From Mikania micrantha (taxonomy: Eukaryota; Streptophyta; Magnoliopsida; Asterales; Asteraceae): a DNA stretch of 64,000 nt. Shown here piece by piece: positions 53,861 to 64,000 of the stretch (the stretch's first letter is position 1; the number at the start of each line of letters is the position of its first letter). The position numbers and the translations under genes are program-made. Under the pieces are notes generated by a model. It saw nothing but the letters and a program-made list of their open reading frames with translations. It ran no database searches and was not told the origin of the DNA. Where the stretch lies: NCBI GenBank assembly GCA_009363875.1, contig CM018693.1, positions 72,524,986-72,588,985 of the forward strand, in the 5' to 3' direction.

Positions 53861-54459
53861 AAATCTATGTAAGTCTCGGTACATGTTATCGACGCCCGGA
53901 TGCACTGATTATCTGGCTCATGTGTCTTCTCAAGAATAAGACTTCTTGATTTACCTACCGCCGGAATCCACCCACTATTTTGGTAGTAGGTATTTCATCC
54001 GGTTTATATCAAACTATCTTTCTGCTCTACAATCTGACACACTTCTTAAAGTTTTCATAGGTGACTCTCACAACTCTAGGTCTTGATCGTCGGATCGAGA
54101 TCCTTAAGTCACACGTGGTGAATCCTTAGGTTATTTGATATAACCTTATACGTACTTCACCATCTGTTTAATCTATTCTCATCTTAGAAAAATACTTTAT
54201 ACTTTGGGGAGGTCTACCTAAAATGTGGTAGTTCCATTAAGATAAAGGTAATGATTTACCTTTTAAGTAATCCTATACACATCTGCGAGATGATGTATAT
54301 TTATCTTACTTCTACCCAAAGGTCGTGTAACTTATAGGTCTTATTTCAACTGTCATTGAAATCGTTACTATCCTTTGCCTAATTCTCATTTGGAGAATTT
54401 ATCATAGGATTTCTCTTTCCTTAATAGCTCTAGAATCTTCCTGATACGTGGTTCGTGTT
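53861..54459 (-). other. Interior of K without recognisable gene
   Basis: Position suggests former RNase H and the pol linker, but the only similarity I can see is at its left edge. AT-rich with stops in all frames. Confidence 0.4.
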
Positions 54460-54720
54460 ATGCCTTGCTTTTAGAATAATTCAGTATGGCATCGTTAACG
54501 AAAGTGACAAACTGGCCCAGATACGGTTTACCCCCTTGGTTCATGAGGTCCATGAAAACCATGGGTGCATTCTTTTATCCGAACGGCAATACTGTAAACT
54601 TGGAATGCCCATATTTTATTCGGAATGTTGTCTCTGGCATATCTTCGTCTGGTATTCACAACTGATTTCCCCTGATCTACTTATCTAACTTAGATAAGAA
54701 CCCAATACCTTTCTAACATT
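54460..54720 (-). pseudogene. Reverse transcriptase core relic of K
   Basis: The minus strand retains KYGHSKFTVLPFG, APMVFMDLMNQ and GKPYLGQFVTFVNDAILNYS. It corresponds to 46050-46200 of J. The catalytic FIDD is changed to FVND (54491-54502) and a stop follows LPFG, so it cannot be active. Confidence 0.8.
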
Positions 54721-55076
54721 CATCCTTTCCTAACATCCTAGAACCGGAGTTCTTGAACTGAAGTACTTAGATTCTAGGTGGTCTAGGTAGAGAGCGAAAG
54801 TCTACACACTAGTTTTGGCATTATGAATTCCTAAGGCTTTTAGTGTTCTAATTAGATAAGATTTTATTCCTCCTTACAGTAATTAAACCGTAATTAATGA
54901 TTACCCTATCTTTATTTAAATCTTTTAACGCTTATTTAACCTAAAAATTTCTTAAGTTATTATTCCGATTATCTTTTTGGAACTGACTCTGCTTACAGCT
55001 ATCTTAAATATATTGTTTCTAAAACTACAACAGACTATGCATTTCTAATTAGTACACCAGTAAATAATTTAATGTA
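54721..55076 (-). other. AT-rich interior of K, no gene seen
   Basis: Resembles 4440-4810 of element A in order and composition (TTCTTATTAGATAA..CAGTAATTA). Both elements share this non-coding stretch. Confidence 0.5.
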
Positions 55077-55880
55077 TCATGCAAAAATTTGCATACCTAC
55101 GGGGTCATCGGACTCCGAGTGTTCCCAAGGAGCTGGTAAAGCAAGTAGTTCCTCAGTGACTGCTGGGTTTGCGGAAGGTCTTCGCCTAGGGCAGTCCCTT
55201 TTGAAATGTCCGGGCATTCCGCATGTGTAGCAGTTGTTGTTATGAGAGGAAGTAGAGGTGTTCGCTTTTTGTTCCTGTTTCCTAGTTGGAACAGACCATC
55301 ACTGTTGAATCCAGTGTCCTCTTCTCCCACAATTCAGACAGTGTCTACAAGGTTTCTCCTTGTCGTGGTGAAAACCACATCTGGCACACTTAGGGAATGT
55401 ACCAACGCATTGCCGGGGAGTAGAGGTTATTGGTGACCTACACTGTTGCATCCAGTGTCCCGTCTTTCCACAGCGCGTGCATTGTACACATGAAAATTCA
55501 GCTCGATGATGGTAGTGACAAGCCGAACAGAGAGGGGTTTTTCCCTCATAACGAGCACTAACTCCTGTAGTCAAATCTGGCAGAATTTGACTGATAGGTA
55601 CAGCTTCAGTGTAGTTCACAGTTTCTTTTCGCCTTTTTGCAGATCGATGTTCAGGTTGCTTGCTGGTTTCTCCTTCTTCAGGTCCCTTCTTCTCTACAGA
55701 AAGTAGTGGGAATTTCCTAGCAAACTCTTCACTGTTCCGAATCCGGGTGATGATTCCAGGGAGAACCGCCACTAACTGTTCAGTGATCAGGGTTGCAAGT
55801 ACTTCAACTGCTGGGTCCGTCTCCTGCGAAGGGAGAGGCGGTGATGGTTGTCTTCTTGGTGAGATTCTAATCATAACCAA
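55077..55880 (-). pseudogene. Capsid-less gag-like gene of K, one nonsense codon
   Basis: Same plan as the gene at 4815-5585: MVMIRISPRRQP N-terminus (the usual start Met codon is now Ile, so ATG 55880 is the first Met), basic patch, two composite zinc modules, one CCHC knuckle (CYTCGMPGHFKRDC). The last Cys of the second module is a TGA (55299-55301); the frame is otherwise open to 55077. As in A there is no capsid domain. Sharing this unusual architecture in two elements shows it is a lineage feature and not a chance deletion. Confidence 0.75.
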
Positions 55881-56027
55881 TAAAGCTATCGGTTAGTGCA
55901 ATGATCGAATACAGAAGACAATTATGGAAGTAAGCCTTAAGTCCTACGTTCTCTACATGCAGGGTCCCTAGGTTATAGTCTAGGCCAAACCGTTTAAATA
56001 AGTGACCTATATTTCTCTATAACCATG

Positions 56028-56039
56028 GCTCTGATACCA
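56028..56039 (-). promoter_or_regulatory. PBS of element K
   Basis: TGGTATCAGAGC on the minus strand, three bases from the LTR. Confidence 0.88.
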
Positions 56040-57189
56040 ATCTGTCACACCCCGCGCCGGCGGCGTTGGATCGAAGTCCCCGTCAGGGGGAAGGTTCCCG
56101 GGGCACGATATCGTGAGTGATAATCAAAGTGATCAGATTGTTTACATTGCACATGATATAAAATGAGAAATACTAAATAAAATAGAATTAGAAAGTTAAA
56201 TTACATCCGTATCGTTTATAATTTAACAATGTAAATCTATCATAAACATCATAAGATTTCTATCTTGTAACTGCACAAGATATACAAAATAATTGTATAA
56301 TGATGTTCCCAAAAATATACAGGTCCAAAAATGCTAAGTCTTCTATCTGAAGTCCTAGTCCAAAAGCATAAACTTTTTAGTTGACCTGTTCGTCACCTGA
56401 GAAGTCATGCAAAAATAAAGTCAACACATGGTTGGTGAGTTCATATAGTTTAGTAATTGAAAATGATTTGTAAACCTCTTTCGGTAAAGACCCTAACCTC
56501 ATTAACATCACATGTAATATCCACATCGGTATGCTTATATATAGGGCATACCCCTGAGTCGAGCCTTTAAACCCGCCCAGACGCCGTCCCACCACATACT
56601 ACTATGCATATGACACAGTTGTTAATGATAATTAGGCATTTTTACCTAACACACACTTCCATTCAGAATAGTTCAAATGTACACTCAAAACCTTTGTTAA
56701 ACCCTCGGGTAACAACCTTAATCTCATTAACATTACCTGTATCATCCAGATCGGTATGTTTATATATAGGGCATACCCCTGAGTCGAGCCTACAAACCCG
56801 CCCAGACGCCGTCCCACCACATACTAATCCAAATAGGACATTGATGTTAATGACAATTAAGCATTTTACCCCTACTAATAAACCAACGATTCTTCAGTTC
56901 TTTGTTCCTGTAAATACAACAATTTGGAATCTATGCTGATTCCTTAAGTTCATCACAAAAAGATCAACTAAAGCAATTGTAGAAACAGTTAAATAAAAGC
57001 TTAGTTAAATAAATAATAAACATTTAATGAAATCTAAGTCCTAATGATTGGGCCTTGGTCAACTCGAGTAGACTTGTCTTTCAATCAAGGTACTTAGTAG
57101 TTAGGGGGTTCTGTAAATATCATCAAACATATGACCTACAATTCAAACGGTCTAGGTAGGACTTCTTGAAATGTAGGATTTCTTGTTTC

Positions 57190-57605
57190 GTACTTGATTT
57201 GTTTTGATTCGTTGGCATATGTTATTTTTGATATTTCCCATACTTTCCCCAGAAAGTGATTTATTGATTCGTCTGATTTTGTTACAAGATGTACTTGATT
57301 CGTTGATCATGGAATACTAGATTCGTTGATCAAATGTACTCTTGGTTCTTTGTTCATCAAACACTTGATTTGTTGAACATCGAATATTAACATTGCAAAG
57401 ATTGTTTCGTTTGATTTGTTGAACCTCCAAACTTGTTTTGTCAAAATGTTTCATTTGATTCGTTGAAATCACCCACTTGAATTGTCAAAGTGTTTCGTTT
57501 GATTCGTTGAACTCACACACTTGATTTGTCAAAATGTTTTGTTTGATTCGTTGAAATCACCCACTTGAATTGTCAAAAATGTTTTGTTTGATTCGTTGAA
57601 ATGTT
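57190..57605. repeat. 45-bp minisatellite, right LTR of K
   Basis: Units contain TTTCGTTTGATTCGTTGAAA and ACCCACTTGAATTGTCAAAA. The left LTR has the same array at 50170-50525 and J has the reverse complement. Confidence 0.8.
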
Positions 57606-58672
57606 TAGTTTAACCCAATTATCCACTTAAGTTATAAGTAGATGGATTTAGTAAAAACCTGCATAAAATTCACCTAGACATGATTCTAGGTTAACAATTT
57701 ACATATAAAACATATGTTAAATAAAAGCATCTAAGTAAACAATTTAAATAAAACAGTTTACGCATGCTTCTCAGCCCCGCGTTTTAAAACAAAAATGTTA
57801 GAAAAGGGGCAATGAACTCACCTGTGCTGCAATTTAAATGATCTAACACAAAATGCGCGCTCTTGTTGTAGCATAGGTTTCTTCGGTTCCTGAGTTATTT
57901 TATAAGAGTTTGAATATAATAAGTACGCGTAGTAGTCATCGTATCTAAGTCTTTGTCTCGGTGTGTGTAACTAAGTGTCCTAGTACTATGTGTATCTATG
58001 ATCTAATCTAACTTAGTTACCCTTTTTATGAACCCAATTCCCATGATTAGTTACAACCCTTATCATTAAATTTTTACAAAAATTCGGGCCGAGTCTGCTT
58101 TATATTTAGTTCAAATCCAGACAATTATATTGTCCATTTACAACAATTTCCAATCAAAATAATCATAATAAACCTTTGATCAAAACAATTTATAAATAAA
58201 TTCCATTTTAATTCAATATTGAGTCAAAATCATTTAATTAAATCTAACAAGTTCATATATAGGTTTCTTTCATTAAAATCTCGTGGCTCCTTAAATCAAT
58301 TAAGCATTTACATATGATGGGCCTTAGTTGGCCAATTGGGTCCCTAATGACCCGTTTAGTTGTCTTTGATTCCGGATTGATAACAAAACTCTGATTTTTG
58401 ATCCATATGAGTTCTTGAAAATCTTTCACATGTTTTAGGCTAAATTAATAGATGTTCACCTTTATATTGAGGTGTTATTATGTTTCATGAAAACCCATAT
58501 CCCTTAGTAACCCTACTTTTTAGTCCATCTTCAAACACACACAACATATTTCATGCATGCATGTATCCTTAGCTTGTTTCTAGACTTTGAGTTCTCATAT
58601 GTACATCCCCATGGTTCTTAGACTTGAATTTATAGCCCTTAGTCCATCACACACTAATTCGATAACACTTTA

Positions 58673-59215
58673 GGTTCGGTATCCCCAAGGAACAGCGAAC
58701 CTTTTGAGAAAATCTCTTTGGGTTCGGCTAATACTTCAACACTAACGAACCCTTAGGGTTCGGCTATAATGAGGGAAGGTTCGGCCATGATGGAGTTAAG
58801 GGTTCGGCCATGGTGTATGGTTCGTGGCCCTAATGGTTCGGCTAAGGAGGATTCGGTCCCTATATGGTTCGGCAAAATAGGTTCGTAAATCCTAGGGTTC
58901 GCCACCCTAGGTTCGCCCAAGGAAAGAGGGTTCGCAACTTTAAGGGTTCGGCTAGAAAGTTGCAGGTGCCCAGGGTTCGTGAGCCAGAAGCACAGGTTCG
59001 GTGCAGGTCCTGACCAGTTCAACAGGTTCGTGGCTCAGAGTAGACAGGTTCGTGATGCAGGGTTCGGCATTTGATCCAAGGTTCGGCCGGCAAACCCTTA
59101 GGTTCGGCTGGCAAACCCTTAGGTTCGGCTAGGGTTTCCCGGTTCGTGTCTCATTTCAGCCGCCTGCATGAACGTTCGGCACTCACTTAGGGGTTCGGCA
59201 AAATGGTTCACGAAC
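58673..59215. repeat. GGTTCG cluster, right LTR of K
   Basis: About 30 GGTTCG hexamers, including a recent duplication GGCAAACCCTTAGGTTCGGC (59090-59125) absent from the left LTR. Confidence 0.8.
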
Positions 59216-60290
59216 CTGTACATGTTTGGGCAGCACCATCTTCATCCTTACGAGCTCAATCTGTTACAAATCACTCCTAGCACTTCCTAGGGTTTCGAGA
59301 TAACCTAACTAATAACATCTAATGTTTTAAACCGGTTTTATTATCCTAGTTACAAGGAGTCGAGATAAACCCTCAAAACCGAAAATAAAATAAGTGTTTA
59401 CCTCAATCTTGTCGGTCAAATGCGTGAAATTCTTGTACTTTCGTGATCTACTTGTTGAGATGAACGTCTTGACACCTAGAAAGCTTGAATCCGCAAAGAA
59501 TTCGTCACACAATCGTAGAGAGAAGGTGGAGAAACTTGTTCTAGAGAGAGAGAGAAGTGATGAACGTGAATGTGATGAGAAAGGGGGTGGTGGAGGTTGG
59601 TGTGGGAGTAAATGACTCCATTAATTGCTTTCGATTTATCCAGTGGCTCGGTCTCGATCGTTTTCGCGAAATTAACTGTTTTCTCGGGATTTTCATCACG
59701 AGACGATACGGTTTGATAAAAATAGAATTTATAAATTATTCTAAGTTGTGATTCCTAATAAATTAACTAGTATCTTTTATTTATTTTAAATTTTCAAATA
59801 TTAGCTTACTGTTTAAATTGAATCGTACGGTCGTCGCGCGTATTCGTTTGAATCGTCACCCGTACGAACACGACGATAACTATACTTATCAATATTGTTT
59901 TCTAATTATAGAATATCATTCAGAACGTTAAACTTTCAGATACATTCGTACAGATCGTCACCTACACGAATAACCCGTCAATTTAGTATTCACATAACGA
60001 TATTCATGTTGTTTTGTTCTGTAAGGCCTCACATACGTTTATACATAATAAATCCTAACAAATAATATCATGTTGGTTGTGTGTTGTCAGATAATTATCT
60101 GACTCAAGAACCATTGTTCTGAACTTTGTTTGTGTTAAATGTTTATGAACTTGTTGTTTGTTAACACAAAATGATAATGACAGTGATATGAACAAAAATT
60201 GTACTGATTGTATATGGTTCGTACATGTTTACTGTTCATGCTACTGTTTAAGATCACTGTTCCGATGACGTTTCCGGCACAGATGTTACA

Positions 60291-60954
60291 GTTTTAGTGG
60301 GTCTGAAGGAGCCGTTGGATTAATCCAATGGATAGAGAAGATCGAGACAACACTGGACCTCTGCAGCTGTCCAGAACATCACAAGGTTCGCTACTCTTCG
60401 GGAACATTCAACAAGCGAGCCTTGACCTGGTGGAACTCAGAGATAAAGGCCAGGGGAAGAGAAGAAGCTATGGCCATGCCATGGGAAGATTTCAAGACGT
60501 TGCTGAGAACGAAATTTTTCCCCAAGAACGAGTTGCAGAAACTAGAGGTTGAACTATCCAACCATGTGATGAAGGGGGCTGATCACATGGGGTATACGAC
60601 TCGTTACCACGAGTTGGTTGCTTTGGTACCCGACATAGTACCAACTTTGGAAAAGAGGATTGATCGTTATGTAGGTGGACTTCCCGCCTGCATTCAGAGC
60701 TTAGTTGTTGCAGCTAACCCTGTCACTGTGGAGTCTGCAGTGAGTTTGTCTGGTAAACTCACTGATCTTATGGTAGCCTCTGGAACTCTGAAGAAAGAGG
60801 CAGACTCCCGTAAGAACAAAGCAGAACCGTCAAAGAAACCCCACCACCATCAAAAGAAGAAACAGAAGACCATCAAAAAAACTACACGGTGGCCACACCT
60901 CTTCAACAAGTAGCAGCAGCACCACAAAACCCTAACAAGAGACCCTACACTGGC
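60291..60954 (+). pseudogene. Gag fragment of a Tekay-like element
   Basis: About 95% like 31530-32195 of J by eye. It covers the capsid core and Lys-rich linker, begins exactly at the LTR end of K and ends mid-codon before the zinc modules. One extra A near 60884 shifts the frame. It does not carry the TAG found in J. Confidence 0.85.
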
Positions 60955-60960
60955 ACAGAT

Positions 60961-60972
60961 TGGTATAAGAGC
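60961..60972 (+). promoter_or_regulatory. Altered PBS of a third Tekay-like copy, without an LTR
   Basis: TGGTATAAGAGC, one mismatch (A for C) to the canonical PBS. It is preceded by ACAGAT but no LTR: the gag fragment runs directly into it. Confidence 0.8.
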
Positions 60973-61131
60973 CATGGTTATAGAGAAATATAGGTCACTT
61001 AACTAAACGGTTTGGCCTAGACTATAACCTAGGGACCCTGCATGTAGAGAACACAGAATTTAAGAGTTATTGCATTGTGTCTTCTGCATTCGATCATTGC
61101 ACTAACCAATATTCTTTTGGTTATGATCAGA

Positions 61132-64000
61132 ATGCCGCCACGAAGACAACCTCCCCTGTTGACATCACCACAAGACCAAGCTCCACACTCCTCAACGCCA
61201 TCACCAAATGATTCACCACCGCCACCTCCTCCACCGCCGCCTCCTCCTCCTCCACACTCTCCACCTCCACAACTGAATACAGCACCAGTACTAGATCCTA
61301 CTACTATTGCATTGGTGACCCTACTGAGCAGTCAAATGACTAATCAGATGAAGGAGGCGATACCGGAGATGTTCAACCGTCTCCGTAATGAAATCAACAA
61401 CACTGGTAACTCGTCAGGAGAAGCAGTGGTAACACTGGTGGTGCTTCAAACCATTCATACAAGTCCTTTATGGGATGTAAGCCGCCCAGTTTTAATGGTA
61501 ATGAAGAAGCCGTTGGTCTGATCCAATGGATAGAAAAGGTTGAAGCCACTCTGGATCTCTGCAGTTGTCCAGAGCATCACAAGGTTCGCTACTCTGCTGG
61601 AACATTCAACAAGCGAGCCTTGACTTGGTGGAACGGCCAAGTTAATGCAAGAGGAAGAGATGAAGCTATGGCGATGCCATGGGAAGATTTCAAGGCTCTA
61701 TTGAGGACTGAGTTTTGCCCCAAGAACGAGGTACAGAGACTAGAAGTGGAACTGTCTAACCATGTAATGAAAGGGGCAGACCACATGGGATATACGACTC
61801 GTTACCACGAGTTTGTTGCTTTGGTGCCGGATATGGTACCGACTCTGGAGAAGCGGATAGACAGGTATGTATGTGGGTTGCCAGTCTGCATACAAGGATT
61901 AGTGGTTGCTGCAAATCCTATCACTTTGGAGTCTGCGGTGAGTTTGTCTGGGAAGCTCACGGATATGATGGTAGCCTCAGGAGTTCTGAAGAAAGAGGCT
62001 GACACTGGCAAGAACAAAGAAGAGTCGTCAAAGAGACCCCATCATCATCCAAAGAAGAAGCAAAAGGTCATCAAGAACTACACGATGGGCACCCCTCTCC
62101 AACAAGTAGCAGCTGCACCACAGAACCCCAACAAAAGACCCTACACTGGTACATATCCCTTGTGTGCCAAGTGTCAATACCATCATGCTGCTAACACCCC
62201 TTGCAAGCAATGCACTAGGTGTGGAAGAAAGGGCCATTGGGTCCAACATTGTCGAGTGACACAAAACCAAGCAGTCAACAATGCTGCTTTGACTCTCCCT
62301 CCACCAGCCAATCAGGACCATGGTGGATGCTATAACTATGGCGAACCGGACCACTTTGCGAAGAACTGCCCAAAGAAGACTCAACAAGCTGTTCAAGCAC
62401 CCCGTGGAAGAGCCTTTGTCATCGGAGCACCAGCTGCACGCCAGGACCCGAATGTGGTCACTGGTACGTTTCTTTTACACGACTTTTATGCATCTGTTCT
62501 ATTTGACACTGGTGCGGATCAGAGTTTTATCTCTGCTGATTTTGCATGGAAACTAGATTCTATAGAGGAACAGTTAGACTCCCCTTATATCATAGAAGTA
62601 GCTAATGGGAAACAGATCACAGTCAGTACAGTATACCGGAATTGCCCATTGACACTTAATGGTCATACATTTGCCATCGACTTGATACCGATGGAGTTGG
62701 GTAGTTTTGACATCATTGCTGGAATGGATTGGCTTTCTTCTAACCGAGTGGAAGTCATCTGTTATGAGAAGCTGCTTCGAGTTCCATTGTCGCATGATCG
62801 GGTATTGGAAGTCAGAGGGGATCAAGCAAAACGAAGTGTCAAAATCATTTCTTGCATAAAAGCGCGTAAGTGTTTACAGAAGCAGTGCGTAGCCTTCTTG
62901 GCTCACGTGGTGGAAAAGGAGAAAAACAAGAAAAAGATACAAGACGTACCGGTAGTAAAAAAGTATCCAGAAGTATTCCGTGAAGACCTACCAGGGTTGC
63001 CACCTGCGTGACCGGTAGAGTTCCGAATTGACTTAGTTCCTGGAGCAACACCTATTGCTAAGTCTCCTTACAGGCTAGCACCTTCGGATATGCAGGAGTT
63101 GTCGAACCAGCTACAAGAATTACTGGATAAAGGATTCATTACACCGAGCTACTCACCTTGGGGAGCTCCGGTCTTGTTCGTGAAAAAGAAAGATGGATCG
63201 TTTAGAATGTGCGTCGACTATCGGGAACTGAACAAGTTAACTATCAAGAATCGGTATCCATTGCCGAGGATTGATGACTTCTTTGATCAGTTACAAGGAG
63301 CTCAATATTTCTCGAAGATCGATATACGGTCCGGCTATCATCAACTTAGAGTTCAAGACGAAGACATACCGAAGACGGCCTTTCGAACAAGATACGGGCA
63401 TTACGAATTTTTGGTGATGCCTTTCGGATAGACGAATGCACCAGCGGTTTTCATGGATCTCATGAACCGCGTGTGGAAGCCGTATTTGGATCAATTTGTC
63501 ATTGTCTTTATTGATGACATACTGATTTATTCCAAGACCAAAACAGAGCACGAGCAACACCTCAGGAAGATCTTGGAGCTGTTGAAGGAAAAGAAACTCT
63601 ATGCCAAATACTCCAAATGTGAATTCTGGCTAAGAGAAGTTCAGTTTCTTGGGCATGTAGTCAACAGCGAGGGAATACACGTAGATCCCGCCAAGATTGA
63701 AGCGATAAAGAACTGGGACACTCCGAGGACGCCAACGGAGATACGGTCTTTTCTGGGATTGGCGGGTTATTATAGAAGGTTCATCTCGAACTTTTCTAAG
63801 ATAGCTTTGCCTCTCACTAAGTTAACCCAGAAGTGTGAACAGTTTGTCTAGGAGCAGAAACAAGAAGATGCTTTTCAGACATTGAAACAGAAATTGTGTG
63901 ATGCTCCAATCCTATCTCTCCCGGAAGGATGTGATGACTTTGTTGTGTATTGTGATGCATCCCATCAGGGACCTGGTTGTGTACTGATGCAACGGGACAA
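61132..64000 (+). pseudogene. gag-pol: Gag-pol of a third Tekay-like copy, runs off the window
   Basis: Start ATG 61132 (M-PPRRQP). A 1-base deletion near 61425 shifts the frame; the original frame resumes as the long ORF 61470-63011. Capsid core about 61470-61990, composite zinc module near 62163-62255 (intact, CTRCGRKGHW), a CCHC knuckle spoiled to YNYGEPDHFAKNC near 62325, protease DTGA near 62505, and RT from 63090 with FIDD at 63507-63518 and RNase H from about 63900. Nonsense codons at 63009 (TGA), 63429 (TAG) and 63849 (TAG). Compared with J it lacks the copia insertion, so it shows the uninterrupted RT region. Confidence 0.9.

Larger units (their letters stand above)
49025..60290 (-). 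mobile_element. Ty3/gypsy element K with decayed pol and long LTRs
   Basis: Minus-strand element: right (5') LTR 56043-60290 (4248 bp), interior 53044-56042 with PBS and PPT, left (3') LTR about 49038-53043. Its gag-like gene has the same capsid-less plan as element A, but pol relics are still recognisable. The left end is not a clean LTR terminus: GTTGGATCAAAGTCCCC (49024-49040) is an extra copy of a motif repeated at 49050. No target duplication matches (right flank GTTTT). Confidence 0.8.
56043..60290 (-). repeat. Right (5') LTR of element K, 4248 bp
   Basis: TGTCACACCCC...ATGTTACA. Hairpin modules at 56528-56552 and 56753-56777; 45-bp minisatellite 57190-57605; GGTTCG cluster 58673-59215; U3 boxes near 59820-59970. 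In sense, donor GATTGAG|GTAAAC (intron from 59401), middle exon 57889-57822 (68 nt), acceptor TTCTCAG|GTGACG (intron end 56397). Confidence 0.88.

Overview
This window is repeat-dense plant DNA. I find no convincing host gene. Almost everything is LTR retrotransposon sequence, nested and broken: Ty3/gypsy elements resembling the Tekay (Del) chromovirus clade with very long LTRs (3.3-4.3 kb), plus one nearly intact Ty1/copia element of Sirevirus type. An initiator-Met tRNA primer site (TGGTATCAGAGC), the TG...CA LTR ends and the protein families fit an angiosperm. The third ORF of the copia element resembles, from memory, proteins abundant in Asteraceae genomes, so an Asteraceae (composite) species is my best inference. 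I could not run any search; boundaries and counts were read by eye.

Layout. 1-10081: minus-strand, LARD-like non-autonomous element A (left LTR cut by the window start, 1.9-kb interior, 4.3-kb right LTR) with an open gag-derived ORF that has no capsid domain. 10082-13116: remainder of a plus-strand LTR into which A inserted. 13193-13560: a minisatellite of small hairpins. 14013-14144: integrase relic. 14145-27266: AT-rich DNA and decayed LTRs, including a clean solo LTR (16307-19590, target duplication CTAGT) and a short gag relic of another Ty3 lineage. 27267-49024: plus-strand Tekay-like element J, split in its pol gene by the copia element (33246-45851, target duplication GATCG, 374-bp LTRs). 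49025-60290: minus-strand element K, related to A, with 4.0/4.2-kb LTRs and decayed pol. 60291-60954: gag fragment. 60955-64000: third Tekay-like copy, running off the window.

How the parts work together. Element J has the usual Ty3 plan: PBS, gag (capsid plus zinc knuckles), protease, RT/RNase H, integrase with a C-terminal chromodomain-like tail, a palindrome, PPT and LTR. It is disabled by several nonsense codons and by the copia insertion. Elements A and K keep LTRs, PBS, PPT and an RNA-binding gag-like protein and would need an autonomous Tekay relative to move.

The most unusual signals are: (1) a conserved pattern of splice signals inside the long LTRs of A, J and K, which would make the LTR leader a three-exon transcript and place the odd repeat clusters (CGAACC, GGCCCA, TATA-containing hairpins) in introns; (2) a second TATA box and leader-like array in front of the third ORF of the copia element, mirroring the arrangement in front of its gag; (3) an array with a strict 18-bp period, TTCGTGTACA plus unrelated spacers; (4) a minisatellite with covarying hairpin stems and repeated perfect 5' splice-site sequences; and (5) the capsid-less, duplicated-knuckle gag protein shared by A and K.
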